A stretch of 64,000 bases of DNA, taken from positions 430,280 to 494,279 of the forward strand of contig NZ_JAIGNT010000001.1 of the NCBI RefSeq assembly GCF_019711635.1, in the 5' to 3' direction. This DNA comes from Qipengyuania huizhouensis (GTDB lineage Bacteria; Pseudomonadota; Alphaproteobacteria; Sphingomonadales; Sphingomonadaceae). Of this stretch, positions 17,690 through 25,958 are shown one piece after another (position 1 is the first letter of the stretch; every line of letters starts with the position of its first letter). The position numbers and the translations under genes are program-made. The notes beneath the pieces are model-generated. The model was not told where the DNA came from. It saw only the letters and a program-made list of their open reading frames with translations, and did not search any database.

Positions 17690-17723
17690 TTTGCGATTTA
17701 CGCATATTTGCGATTTACGCATA
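17690..17723. repeat. Perfect tandem duplication of a 17-bp palindrome-bearing unit
   Basis: The 17-bp unit TTTGCGATTTACGCATA occurs twice back to back with no mismatch, 23 bases upstream of the PEBP start. Each unit contains an inverted repeat (TGCG-N5-CGCA), as expected for dimer-binding sites. It could be a double operator for the PEBP gene or the divergent S41 protease gene. The repeat is seen directly; the regulatory role is inferred. Confidence 0.75.
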
Positions 17724-17949
17724 TTCAGGTCGCAGCCTAGGCATAGCCATCCCGCAAAGACCATGCCTCACCGGTGAATTTGCACCGTTTTTCGCCCGAT
17801 TCATCGTGGTTTTCCACCATATTTCGCTACGGCAGACGTAAGGCACACCTCGAAACGAGAAGCCCCTTGCCCATCGCCGGGTAATTGGTCATTCCTAGCT
17901 TGAACGCATGATGCAGGGGAACCTGCGTCCATCCTGGGGAGGAACTGCC

Positions 17950-19371
17950 GTGAAATTGGGTCGCACCGCTTTATCCGCAACACTCGCATTCTCGCTCGCA
18001 GCCTGTGGCGGAGGAGGGTCGGGAGGGACCTCGGGGAATATCGGCGGAGGATCTGGTGGCGGGGGCAGCACGGAAACTTGCTCACTTTCAGCTAGGCAGG
18101 ATTGGGCACTTTCCGTACTCCAGGAATGGTACCTGTTCCCGGACTTGCTCGACGCCTCGGTGACCAAGGCAAACTACAACAACCTGCAAAGTTATATCGA
18201 TGCACTGGTCGCCAACGCCCGGGCGGAAGGCAAGGATCGCGGCTTCACTTACATCACATCGATCCAGGAAGAGAACGATCTGATCAACAGCGGGTCGAAC
18301 GCCGGCTTCGGCATTCGCCTGATTTACGACATAGACAACAATCGCGTATTCGTGGCGGAAGCGTTCGAAAATGCGCCTGCGTTCCCGCAAGGCTTCGATC
18401 GCGGCACCGAAATTCTGCAAATCGACGGCCAGTCGGTATCCACGCTCATGTCTATGGGTGGCCCTCAGGCAGTGAGTGACGCCCTCGGCCCCAGCGATCC
18501 CGGGGTCACCCGCAGTTTTGTGATCCGGGATGTTTCCGGTGTCGAAAAGTCGGTCAGTGTCACCAAGACGGAGTTCTCGCTCGATCCGGTTTCCGACCGC
18601 TACGGCGTCAAGATTCTCGATGACGGGGCAGGCGGCAGAGTCGGCTACGTGAACCTGCGCACCTTCATCATACAGGACGCAGGCCCTCAACTTCGCGAGG
18701 CATTCGATCGCTTCAGAGACCAGGGCATTACCAACGTTATACTCGATTTGCGCTACAATGGCGGGGGACTGGTCTCGGTCGCCGAACTCCTCGGCGACCT
18801 TATGGCCGATGGATTGGAAGGCCAGGTATTTTCGCAGACCAAACTGCGTTCTTCCAAGTCCGCAGAGGAAAGTACCGCCTTGTTCCAGGACCAGCCTGAA
18901 CAGATCCGCGCAATGAAGCTGGCCGTAATCGCGCGCGGAGGCACGGCTTCCGCAAGCGAACTGGTAACCAATTCAATGATACCCTATCTTGGCGACAACA
19001 TTGCATTGGTGGGCACCGATACGTTCGGCAAACCGGTGGGCCAGTTCGCCTTCGACCGCTCGGCGTGCGACGATCGCCTGCGCGCCGTCACCTTCAAGAC
19101 CGTGAACGCCGACGGGCAGGGCGAGTACTTCAATGGCCTTGCAAGCGTTATGCCTAATACCTGCCGTGCTAATGACGGGATATTCAACCAATTGGGCGAT
19201 CCACAGGAAGCCTCGGTGTCGGTTGCGCTGGATTTCATCGCCGGACGAACCTGCACCCCGATTGGAGTGGCTGCCAAAAACGAAATCCTGAAGGCGGAAG
19301 ATGCGCCGCGACAATTTCTGCAGCCCGCCGCACCGAATGCTGCTCAGCGTGAGAACCCTGGCCTGTATTGA
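17950..19371 (+). CDS. S41 family C-terminal processing peptidase, lipoprotein
   Basis: The 473-aa product is a predicted lipoprotein: signal peptide with the lipobox LAAC (Cys19) and a Gly/Ser-rich linker. A PDZ-like domain (GFGIRL to about LQIDGQSV) is followed by the S41 protease core, including VILDLRYNGGG and GGTASASELV, with the catalytic Ser in the latter and the Lys in DTFGKPVGQ. It is a tail-specific or processing protease acting in the periplasm. The start is GTG 17950, seven bases after a strong GGGGAGGA ribosome site; an ATG at 17908 would put extra residues before the signal peptide. Confidence 0.92.
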   Translation: MKLGRTALSATLAFSLAACGGGGSGGTSGNIGGGSGGGGSTETCSLSARQDWALSVLQEWYLFPDLLDASVTKANYNNLQSYIDALVANARAEGKDRGFTYITSIQEENDLINSGSNAGFGIRLIYDIDNNRVFVAEAFENAPAFPQGFDRGTEILQIDGQSVSTLMSMGGPQAVSDALGPSDPGVTRSFVIRDVSGVEKSVSVTKTEFSLDPVSDRYGVKILDDGAGGRVGYVNLRTFIIQDAGPQLREAFDRFRDQGITNVILDLRYNGGGLVSVAELLGDLMADGLEGQVFSQTKLRSSKSAEESTALFQDQPEQIRAMKLAVIARGGTASASELVTNSMIPYLGDNIALVGTDTFGKPVGQFAFDRSACDDRLRAVTFKTVNADGQGEYFNGLASVMPNTCRANDGIFNQLGDPQEASVSVALDFIAGRTCTPIGVAAKNEILKAEDAPRQFLQPAAPNAAQRENPGLY

Positions 19372-19474
19372 GCTGCAATGCGTTCGAATAGATGGAGGTG
19401 ATCCCGCCGCCCCAAATCGGCGCCGCTCGCAAAAACTCTTGACCGCCAGACCGGTGAGCCATCACACTGGCATA

Positions 19475-19807
19475 ATGGCAAAGACCTATACGACGTTTGC
19501 CGAGTTTTGGCCCTTCTACCTGCGCGAACACTCGAAACCGCGCACGCGGGCACTCCACTATTTCGGGACCACCCTGGTAGTTCTGCTGGCGTTGGGGGCA
19601 CTGGTGAGCGGTACCTATTGGCTCCTGGCCATCCTGCCGGTGGCAGGATATTTCTTTGCCTGGATTGCTCATTTCAAAGTCGAGAAGAACCGTCCTGCGA
19701 CCTTCACCTACCCGCTGTGGAGCCTCGGAGCGGATTTCAAGATGTGGTGGCTCTGGCTGACCGGGCGGCTGAAGCCCGAACTGACCAAGGCCGGTGTTGA
19801 CGTCTAA
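19475..19807 (+). CDS. DUF962 (Mpo1-like) membrane protein
   Basis: A 110-aa protein with the DUF962/Mpo1 features: FAEFWPFYLREHSKPRTRALHYFGT at the N-terminus, two hydrophobic helices, then WIAHFKVEKNRPATFTYPLWSL. The conserved His residues are those of the yeast Mpo1 dioxygenase family, which acts in alpha-oxidation of 2-hydroxy fatty acids; bacterial activity is not established. The start at ATG 19475 is chosen because the family signature follows immediately, while the longer frame upstream is not family-like. Its end overlaps the convergent DUF3429 gene by four bases. Confidence 0.9.
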   Translation: MAKTYTTFAEFWPFYLREHSKPRTRALHYFGTTLVVLLALGALVSGTYWLLAILPVAGYFFAWIAHFKVEKNRPATFTYPLWSLGADFKMWWLWLTGRLKPELTKAGVDV

Positions 19808-20265
19808 ACCATCGCAATAAGCATCGTCGCTCCACCGAGCGCTATCGATAGAGGCGCGCGCAACCTCATCCACCAGCGCGGTCCGAGCGCCCCGATCCGG
19901 GAATCGACGCCGAGCGCGATCCAGAACCCCGCTCCGAGCATGATGAGGACGGGTTCAAGTGGAAGCATCCCGCCAGCCCATGCACCTAGACAGCCAAACG
20001 CGATCAGGCTTGGAAGCACTGCGGCGATCCAGAGCCACGCCAGGCCGCTGCGCCTTTCGGCTGCGGGTGCGCCTGCGGCAATCCCCCACCAGGCTCCGCC
20101 CAGGAAAGTGAAGACCAGCCCTGCATAGATGGCGGCAATGCCTGCTGCTGTGTTCTTCCACTCGTCCGGCCCGAACAGAGCCGCGGCCAGGCATGCGAAC
20201 TGCGGCAATAAGCCTGCAAGTCCCAGCAAACGGGGCCAGCGAGGAATGTCACGCATAACGCGCAC
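19804..20265 (-). CDS. DUF3429 domain-containing membrane protein
   Basis: The 153-aa product is very hydrophobic, with about five helices and the DUF3429 pattern (YAGLVFTFLGGAWWG, then LIAFGCLGAWAGG). No function is known for this family of small inner-membrane proteins found in proteobacteria. ATG 20265 and ATG 20256 are both possible starts. It converges with DUF962, whose stop it overlaps by four bases, so the two transcripts must overlap at their ends. Confidence 0.85.
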   Translation of the reverse strand: MRVMRDIPRWPRLLGLAGLLPQFACLAAALFGPDEWKNTAAGIAAIYAGLVFTFLGGAWWGIAAGAPAAERRSGLAWLWIAAVLPSLIAFGCLGAWAGGMLPLEPVLIMLGAGFWIALGVDSRIGALGPRWWMRLRAPLSIALGGATMLIAMV

Positions 20266-20357
20266 CAGTCATCAGTTCAGCCCGTAAGGGAGACCGGGAA
20301 ATGGATCGCATGGAAGTATGGTGCCGAAGATTGCGACCGCATCAGGTGTACCCGTAA

Positions 20358-20786
20358 TCACGGGTTTTCCGGTCCCGTGAAGGGCTGGCGATCGGTCCAT
20401 GCACAACCGCTACGTTGTTCTTCGCCGACCTTGAGCGTCGCCGCGAAGGGATAACTTCGGTCGCTCATTCCGTCCGAACATTCCCCCGGCGTAACCGTAA
20501 GGTCGAAATTCCCGCCATCGATCTTCCCGGTAAAAGCCAACCCGTTGTTTCCGGCGAAACGTTCTACCGCGAACGTCGTCCCATCCTGATTTTCCGGCGT
20601 CGAGTACTGCGCTTTCGAGCCTTTGATCTCGCCGCCCCAGAACGGTTCCGTTCCGGTCAGGTAGATGGTCTCCTCTTCCGAAATTCCGTCGAACGCCTGC
20701 GCGGGGGCACCGGTGGCGGTATCTCCGCCCGGCTGGCAAGCGCCGAGTAGCAACAGCGGTGCCAGAAAGATTATGGGGCGGTTCAT
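20358..20786 (-). CDS. COG3650-like lipoprotein
   Basis: The 142-aa product begins with a lipoprotein signal (PLLLLGAC, Cys17). The body contains TGTEPFWGGEIKG and TPGECSDGMSDRSYPF, which match the COG3650 group of predicted envelope proteins of unknown function. The start is ATG 20786 after a GGGAAG ribosome site; a longer frame adds nine residues ahead of the signal peptide. It is preceded by about 240 bases without a gene and followed by the DUF3429 gene in a tail-to-head arrangement on the other side. Confidence 0.8.
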   Translation of the reverse strand: MNRPIIFLAPLLLLGACQPGGDTATGAPAQAFDGISEEETIYLTGTEPFWGGEIKGSKAQYSTPENQDGTTFAVERFAGNNGLAFTGKIDGGNFDLTVTPGECSDGMSDRSYPFAATLKVGEEQRSGCAWTDRQPFTGPENP

Positions 20787-20813
20787 GGATTGCTTCCCAG
20801 GTGATAGCGGCAA

Positions 20814-21025
20814 AAAGACAATTACTTCCGGGTACTTCCCAGCGTCACGAGCTGGAGAGAAGGTTCTCCCCTGCCGCGCATAATAGTATATCGCGGAAAG
20901 GATAAATCGTTCCGTCTCCTATTGCCTGTCCATTGCCGAGCCGATGCGGTCGGCGGCAATCTCCCAGCCTTTCTGCAAAGATGACCTGACGCTCCAAAAG
21001 CACAGCAGCAATAATCGCCCGGTGG
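20814..21025. other. Intergenic region, no gene seen
   Basis: About 210 bases between two minus-strand genes. The stretch around 20880-20910 is relatively AT-rich (ATAATAGTATAT) and is the best place for a promoter of the lipoprotein gene. No convincing reading frame, hairpin terminator or repeat was found. Confidence 0.35.
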
Positions 21026-21931
21026 TCAACCGCGCCCGAAAATTCGAGCCAGGAGCCCTTTCTTCTCCGGCTCTTCTTCCTGTACCGTTCCCGAAATCCG
21101 GCGGCGAAGATCGGTGCCGGATGGAGGTTCCTTGATTTCCTCGACTTCGCGGCGGGTAATCATGCTCTCGGGAAGCATTTCGGCCATTTGGGGGCCGCTC
21201 TCGACCTGTTTCGGTGTTGCCGGCCGATCACCCTCGATCAATCCGTGCACGGCCACAACGTCGGGCCTCATGTCGACCATGCCGGCTAACACCGGCACGT
21301 CATGCGGCAAGGGTTTGTCCTTGCAGATCCGTTCCACTGCGCGATGGAACAGGAGAGCGCGCCACCAGCATGCCAACACATATTCCACATAGCGCCGAGG
21401 CGCGTGATCGGGCGTATCGTCCCTGAAAAAGTGGCGTTCCTTGTGATGGACAAGCGCGGTGTTGATCGCATCGAGTCCCTCGCACTCGAGGAATACCTCG
21501 ATATCCTCGTCATAGCCTGCCCAAGCCGGTCCTTCCTCTGCGGCGGTCTGTTCCACCAGCGCCGCCCTGTCGGCACGGCTGAAGACGAATGGCTCGTCCG
21601 TATACAGACCCAGCATCATATAGGGGTGATGCACTTGGCCCTTCTCGAAGGCGCGGTCGGTTTCATTCGCGATGGCCAGCGTTACCCCGGTGATCTGCTC
21701 TCCTTCATGCAGTTCGATCGCTTCGCACAATTCGTCCCAACCGGTGATTTTCACGCGGTCGGGCTCGTCGATCAGGCATCGCGTTGCCAGTTCCGTATCG
21801 AGCTCGGCGAGCTGCGCCGCCAGATATTCTTGCGCATCATCCAGTTGCCCGGCGTGAAAGTGTTCATGCATCACGGCAGTCCACGCTGCCTCGCCTTCCT
21901 GAGTGGCGAACTGGCTTTGTAATTCGTGCAT
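21026..21931 (-). CDS. Hypothetical protein, 301 aa
   Basis: No family is recognised. The protein is soluble and acidic with many Trp, His and Glu residues. Regions such as EEGPAWAGYDEDIEVFLECEG and RRYVEYVLACWWRALLFHRAVE look like a structured domain, and the C-terminus is a charged, probably disordered tail ending in KKGLLARIFGRG. It has no signal peptide or membrane helix. The frame is long, codon use matches neighbours, and an antisense frame over it is poorer, so the gene is taken as real. Neighbours give no functional clue. Confidence 0.75.
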   Translation of the reverse strand: MHELQSQFATQEGEAAWTAVMHEHFHAGQLDDAQEYLAAQLAELDTELATRCLIDEPDRVKITGWDELCEAIELHEGEQITGVTLAIANETDRAFEKGQVHHPYMMLGLYTDEPFVFSRADRAALVEQTAAEEGPAWAGYDEDIEVFLECEGLDAINTALVHHKERHFFRDDTPDHAPRRYVEYVLACWWRALLFHRAVERICKDKPLPHDVPVLAGMVDMRPDVVAVHGLIEGDRPATPKQVESGPQMAEMLPESMITRREVEEIKEPPSGTDLRRRISGTVQEEEPEKKGLLARIFGRG

Positions 21932-22126
21932 CTTGCCCTTGGTCCGTTAGTCCCGGTCTGACGGGGGATTATGGCTTACATTCCTCACCATCCCATTAAC
22001 TGTTCCGTCAGGCCAACCTTACCGATGGGATCGCCGACAACATGCAGGCGTTACCGCGGCAGGCCCGGGAGGGAACTCGGCAACCGAGGCATGCGTTACT
22101 TTTCAAAACGCTACTTGCGGAGACAG

Positions 22127-22714
22127 ATGATGAAGTTCGCTCCCCAAATCCTGGGTGCGGTGGTAATCGTGGCAATCGCGGGAGCCGTGAGCGGCGCCAT
22201 GATCGGGGATAGCACGGTTCTCAAGGAAGGATATAGCGACACCCTGCCCGAAACCCCGATCATCGGCGCATCCAACGATGGCTTGCGCAACATGGCGAGC
22301 CTGCCCGACCATTACCCGCTCAAGACTCCAGAAGGCACGATCGAGGTCGCGGAACTCGCCCTGCACGGCCGTCTCCACGATCGCGGTGGATCCATATGGC
22401 GGGAAGACCGAAGCAACGAGTCCGCGAAACTGAGCGCAGGCTATGATTTTTACAAGACAGCGAGCCCCGAAAGGATCGCGCGCGAAGGGGCTTTGCTCGC
22501 CTACACTGGAGGCCGCGCGGAGAGGCTGGACAGCTCGATTGAAGAGACCGGACCACCGGCCAGGCAACGCATCACCCGCGCAGAAGCTCCTATGGCCTTG
22601 GCCGAACCGGTGAAAATCGAAATCGCAGGACATTCCCAAGCAGCTCCTGCGGAACCGAAGATCGGTAACTCCAAGACTGTAGATGTTGCAGCTGCTCTCG
22701 CTCACCGAGACTGA
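22127..22714 (+). CDS. Hypothetical protein with N-terminal membrane anchor
   Basis: The 195-aa product has a hydrophobic N-terminal helix (LGAVVIVAIAGAVSGAMIG) that is either a signal anchor or uncleaved signal, followed by a soluble region with no recognised family. The frame opens much earlier (21971), but the start is set at ATG 22127, after a GCGGAGA ribosome site and directly before the hydrophobic helix; the upstream extension is Arg/Pro-rich and unlike a protein start. An adjacent ATG at 22130 is equivalent. It precedes the LuxR-type gene, separated by an AT-rich region. Confidence 0.6.
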   Translation: MMKFAPQILGAVVIVAIAGAVSGAMIGDSTVLKEGYSDTLPETPIIGASNDGLRNMASLPDHYPLKTPEGTIEVAELALHGRLHDRGGSIWREDRSNESAKLSAGYDFYKTASPERIAREGALLAYTGGRAERLDSSIEETGPPARQRITRAEAPMALAEPVKIEIAGHSQAAPAEPKIGNSKTVDVAAALAHRD

Positions 22715-23009
22715 CGATAGATCTGCCATGTCGGCTTTCCGAGACCCTGACAGCATATATCTCGGCATAGCCCGTTCAATAAGACCGGCATGAAATGGTA
22801 TGCGGGTTCAGATCAGGGCGGCATCAGAACAGTGTCGATTACGTTGATCGCGCCATATTAATAGAAAATTACCTATATAAATCTGTGACTTGACTAATTA
22901 CGTCACTTTCTCCATATTAAGTCGAAATGATAACTTAGTAATTGAGGCTGTGGTTTGCGCCGCGGTCGATAGGGTCCGCATTTCCGACCTTTCCGAGGGG
23001 GGAAGCTAC
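22715..23009. promoter_or_regulatory. AT-rich region with a probable promoter for the LuxR-type gene
   Basis: This 295-base spacer is clearly richer in A and T than its surroundings, especially 22855-22945. A TTGACT hexamer at 22890 followed after 17 bases by CATATT resembles a sigma-70 promoter. That TTGACT overlaps a possible TTG start for the downstream gene, which is why the later GTG start with a ribosome site is preferred. No other gene is supported in this stretch. Confidence 0.4.
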
Positions 23010-23543
23010 GTGGAACAAATTCTGGTCCGAAACGGACGTTTCAGAATTTCCGATGATACGGATCGTATCGTACTCCCCCTATGCGGCCGCCAACTTGACT
23101 GCATGACGCTCGTCAAAAAGGGGCTCACAACTAAACAAATCGCACGTGAACTGGGCATTTCTCCGCGAACGGTGGATCAGCATATCGGTGCTGCACTCGC
23201 AAATCTCGGTTGCGCCAACAGAACGGCTGCGGTTGCGCTGATGCACGAGTTCGAAAGAGGTCTGCACCGCAATTCGGAGACGCCGCTTATACTTTCGAAT
23301 CCCGAAACGCTGGGCGATCCTGTGATTCACGCCGGGATGATATTTCCCAACGCCGGGCAGAGAGGCACGAGTTCGCCAAACGAACGGATCCTGCCCCGCC
23401 TCGGAGGTATCAGGAATACGGCCAACGCCCAGCTCCGCATCACCTGGATTTTCCGCATCGCGATGATCTGCAGTATGCTGACCTGTTTCCTCATTCTATC
23501 CATTATAGCGGCTTCCGCTCTGGCAAAGGGTCTCGCCGAATGA
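23010..23543 (+). CDS. LuxR-type helix-turn-helix protein with C-terminal membrane helix
   Basis: The 177-aa protein has a LuxR/GerE-type DNA-binding domain near residues 25-82 (LTTKQIARELGISPRTVDQHIGAALANLG) and a strongly hydrophobic helix at about 143-172 (IFRIAMICSMLTCFLILSII). DNA-binding regulators ending in a membrane helix are uncommon. The frame can open at TTG 22890, but GTG 23010 is preceded by GAGGGGGG at good spacing and starts just ahead of the domain. There is no receiver or autoinducer domain, so its signal is unknown. Two unrelated small genes follow on the same strand. Confidence 0.75.
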   Translation: MEQILVRNGRFRISDDTDRIVLPLCGRQLDCMTLVKKGLTTKQIARELGISPRTVDQHIGAALANLGCANRTAAVALMHEFERGLHRNSETPLILSNPETLGDPVIHAGMIFPNAGQRGTSSPNERILPRLGGIRNTANAQLRITWIFRIAMICSMLTCFLILSIIAASALAKGLAE

Positions 23544-23595
23544 TTTCTTTCCTTTCTCCGCAAGCAATCAGGGTTGCGGCATGAAGGAGAACATC

Positions 23596-23946
23596 ATGTT
23601 CGAAATCGAAAAGTCATCCGGCCAGGTTGTTGCAGCCGACACGCAAAAATCCGTCGACGCGCTGGACCAGGCGGTCATGTCGATGGCACATCTTTGCGCC
23701 AGCATCGTCGAGGTGAGCCGGGCGTCGCGCCTGCCGGTCTCGACACCCCAACCGGCCCTTGCCAATGCCGGTGAGAGCCTGTCCAAATTGATCGCCGGCC
23801 GGGAAGACATCTCACACGCGGTCCGCGAGCTTATCGCCATTCAGCGCACATCGAGCCTTCAGGCCGTGTCGTTCGGCTGTCCCGACGGCTTGCCGCAGGC
23901 ACAGGCGCAAAGATCCGAACCTGCTGTCGAAGCCGACGCTGCATAG
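23596..23946 (+). CDS. Hypothetical protein, 116 aa
   Basis: No family is recognised. The start is ATG 23596, five bases after an AAGGAGA ribosome site; an ATG at 23581 has a poorer site. The protein is predicted soluble, with a helical middle (SVDALDQAVMSMAHLCASIVEVSRASR) and a Gln/Ala-rich end. It lies between the membrane-anchored LuxR-type gene and a small membrane protein gene, all on the plus strand with short gaps, and may share their transcript. Confidence 0.6.
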   Translation: MFEIEKSSGQVVAADTQKSVDALDQAVMSMAHLCASIVEVSRASRLPVSTPQPALANAGESLSKLIAGREDISHAVRELIAIQRTSSLQAVSFGCPDGLPQAQAQRSEPAVEADAA

Positions 23947-23957
23947 GGAAGCCAGAG

Positions 23958-24407
23958 ATGATCGTCGCATTTGCCTTCTGGTTGTTTCTCCTCGGAGCCT
24001 TATCGATCGGATGGCAAATCGGCGATGCATTGGATCGCAAGGCGATGGCTGCGATTTTCTGCGCCGCGACCTCCTTAATGGGATACGTCTTCGATGGCTT
24101 GGATAAGCATATCGCCGTGCGCATCGTAGATCTCCTGCTGCTTGCAATCATGGTCCGTATCGCAATGACATCCAACCGGCACTGGCCGATCTGGTTCGCG
24201 GGCATCCATGCCACGGCGGTCCTGATCGGCTTTGCCGGATTGATCTTGCCCGATGCGCGGGTGCCGGTGCTTTTCCTTGCCGCGGCATCCTGGGCGATCC
24301 CTGGAATAATCGTCATGGTGGTCGGTTTGCTTATCGACCGAAACAACGGGATCGGGGAACGCGGCCAGGAAAAAGCCCTCGCCCTGAAAGACATTACCTC
24401 CCCCTGA
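23958..24407 (+). CDS. Small multi-pass membrane protein of unknown function
   Basis: The 149-aa product has about four or five hydrophobic helices separated by short loops, ending in a hydrophilic tail. It is not assigned to a family. The start ATG follows the previous stop by 11 bases with GAAGCCAGAG as the likely ribosome site. It closes a plus-strand group that began with the LuxR-type gene, and ends convergent to the HPF gene across a short hairpin-containing gap. Confidence 0.65.
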   Translation: MIVAFAFWLFLLGALSIGWQIGDALDRKAMAAIFCAATSLMGYVFDGLDKHIAVRIVDLLLLAIMVRIAMTSNRHWPIWFAGIHATAVLIGFAGLILPDARVPVLFLAAASWAIPGIIVMVVGLLIDRNNGIGERGQEKALALKDITSP

Positions 24408-24420
24408 CCCCGAACAGATT

Positions 24421-24449
24421 GGCCGGGACGGACTCACGTGCCCCGGCCG
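24421..24449. terminator. Possible convergent terminator hairpin
   Basis: GGCCGGG and CCCGGCC arms flank a 14-base loop in the 53-base gap between two converging genes. The arms are GC-rich but no T run follows on either strand, so termination is only a possibility. Confidence 0.3.
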
Positions 24450-24460
24450 AATGCCACCTC

Positions 24461-24805
24461 TTAGAGAACCTTCTCCGGGCGAGGATCATGGCCGTGGCGC
24501 TGTTCCTTGCCGAAGGTCCGTTCAAGCCGCTGGACGAGCGTATTGGCCGCCTTGCGAGCCGCATCGTCCACCTTGGCGGCATGTTCGGTCACGCCGATCG
24601 GCTTGCCCGAGCGCGGGCGCGCCTCGATGGTACAGGCCTTGTCGTCGCCCCCGCCCTTGGCCCCATTCTCGTCACGCACGTGAATTTCGATCCGGGTCAG
24701 CCGTTCCTCGAACCGGGCAAGCTTGCTGCGAACGCTGGCCTCGATACGCTCGGCAACATTCTCCGTACCCATGACACTGCTGTCGGAATTGAACTGGACC
24801 TGCAT
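24461..24805 (-). CDS. HPF/RaiA family ribosome-associated protein
   Basis: The 114-aa product matches short HPF/RaiA-type ribosome hibernation factors, with the family order of an N-terminal strand (MQVQFNSDSSV), a helix rich in Arg and Lys (VRSKLARFEERLTRIEIHVRDEN) and a second helix (KVDDAARKAANTLVQRLERTFG). These proteins bind the 30S subunit and stabilise idle ribosomes during stress or stationary phase. It lacks the C-terminal dimerisation domain of long HPF. Together with the nearby cold-shock and dodecin genes it fits a stress-response neighbourhood. Confidence 0.88.
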   Translation of the reverse strand: MQVQFNSDSSVMGTENVAERIEASVRSKLARFEERLTRIEIHVRDENGAKGGGDDKACTIEARPRSGKPIGVTEHAAKVDDAARKAANTLVQRLERTFGKEQRHGHDPRPEKVL

Positions 24806-24998
24806 GGCGCTTTTCTCCTTTTATGCCTTGCAGGATCAACGGACCGCCCGAGATTCGGTTTCCCGATTCCAGCTAGGAAATAGCGCGTGTCGCACTCTTT
24901 TCTTGGCACGACGAAACGGCGGTGAGGGTTGGCCCTCCCGCTAGCAAAGCATCGATAATGTAGAAAAGGTCCGCACGGAGGCGGGACTCGTCAGCCGG

Positions 24999-25214
24999 TC
25001 AGGAAGTGGCCGCGTCCAGCGCCATGCGCTCGGCAGCCTTCTCGCGTTCGAGCTTGCGGCGCTGTTCGGCAACGGAGCGGGCCTGTTCGGCGAGGCCCCG
25101 CCAGGTCTTTTCGGAACGCAGCGCCCGATCACGCACATTGGCCAATTCCGCGGCCTTCGCATCGGCGGCGGCTTCTTCCGCGCGGGTGGAATAGAATTCG
25201 TAGGTCTGGCTCAT
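24999..25214 (-). CDS. Small coiled-coil protein of unknown function
   Basis: A 71-aa, Ala/Glu/Arg-rich protein predicted to be almost entirely helical, possibly coiled coil. It begins MSQTYEFYSTRAEEAAADAK, a pattern seen in small hypothetical proteins of sphingomonads. The start is ATG 25214, chosen over an upstream in-frame start because the family-like sequence begins here. It is followed by a gap of about 190 bases to the HPF gene. Function unknown. Confidence 0.65.
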   Translation of the reverse strand: MSQTYEFYSTRAEEAAADAKAAELANVRDRALRSEKTWRGLAEQARSVAEQRRKLEREKAAERMALDAATS

Positions 25215-25301
25215 GTTCGCGGGGCTCCGATGGGAAACTGAAAGATGCTGCGCACCATGGCCGGGATCGCCGGCCACGGCGCGCAACGTCGGGTATTCGC
25301 G

Positions 25302-25514
25302 TCAGTCGGCAGCCGACAGGTTGATGGCGCTTTCCTTGCCATTGCGTCCCTGCTCGACTTCGTAGTTGAGGCGCTGCTCCTTATCGAGCGTCTGCATGCC
25401 TGCGGCCTGCACGGCGCTGATGTGCACGAAGCTGTCTGCCGAACCGTCGTCGGGCTGGATGAAGCCATAGCCCTTGTCGGAGTTGAAGAATTTTACGGTG
25501 CCAGTCTTGGCCAT
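25302..25514 (-). CDS. Cold-shock protein (CspA family)
   Basis: A 70-aa cold-shock domain protein that binds single-stranded nucleic acid. Both RNA-binding motifs are visible: KGYGFI (RNP1) and SFVHIS (RNP2), in the standard order after MAKTGTVKFFNSD. It acts as an RNA chaperone during cold or other stress. The start is ATG 25514, after AAAGGAAC; the longer upstream frame is non-homologous. The roughly 300-base region upstream may contain a structured 5' leader typical of csp mRNAs, although no specific structure was identified. Confidence 0.96.
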   Translation of the reverse strand: MAKTGTVKFFNSDKGYGFIQPDDGSADSFVHISAVQAAGMQTLDKEQRLNYEVEQGRNGKESAINLSAAD

Positions 25515-25819
25515 GTGATGTTCCTTTCGAGAACGGGTATTTGCCGCGCCGCGACATGCGGTGCGGTCGTGCGTAAGGTCGTCCGAAGAAAGGAAGTCGT
25601 CGTCTGGTTTACGCCGGGGCTGCAAGCAGCAAGCGGCGGTCGTCAAAATCCGAAGTCCGTCGCAAATTTCGACGTCAGCACGGGCTTAGTAGCACAGCCT
25701 TGGCGAGACTCCTAATCATTCGTCGCTATCGGCCATGTGGCCCATACGAATTGATGCGGGTGTTTGCCCGAAAGGGCGTATGGCCGCGGCGGGGCATGCC
25801 GCCCTTACTGGAAACGAAC
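25515..25819. other. Gene-free region between the divergent csp and small-protein genes
   Basis: About 305 bases. It must hold the promoter and leader of the cold-shock gene on the minus strand, and perhaps a promoter for the 44-aa gene on the plus strand. A frame overlapping the plus-strand gene is rejected as it lacks coding character. No clear repeat or terminator was seen. Confidence 0.4.
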
Positions 25820-25954
25820 ATGGCCAAGGGTCAACAACGCAAGAGCCGCGAAGCACGCAAGCCTAAGGCCGACAAGGGGCCCAAGCAGAACGCCTCCAAT
25901 CCCAGCCTCAAGCCAGGCGCGATCCGCGGGCTGGAGAACATGAAGAACTCCTGA
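25820..25954 (+). CDS. Small basic protein, 44 aa
   Basis: The peptide begins MAKGQQRKSREARKPKADKG and ends LENMKNS. It is highly basic and Lys/Arg-rich in the first half and belongs to a group of short basic hypothetical proteins often seen in sphingomonad genomes. It may bind nucleic acid or ribosomes, but that is only inferred from charge. The start is ATG 25820. It converges with the 63-aa gene on the other strand, with five bases between them. Confidence 0.65.
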   Translation: MAKGQQRKSREARKPKADKGPKQNASNPSLKPGAIRGLENMKNS

Positions 25955-25958
25955 GCGG

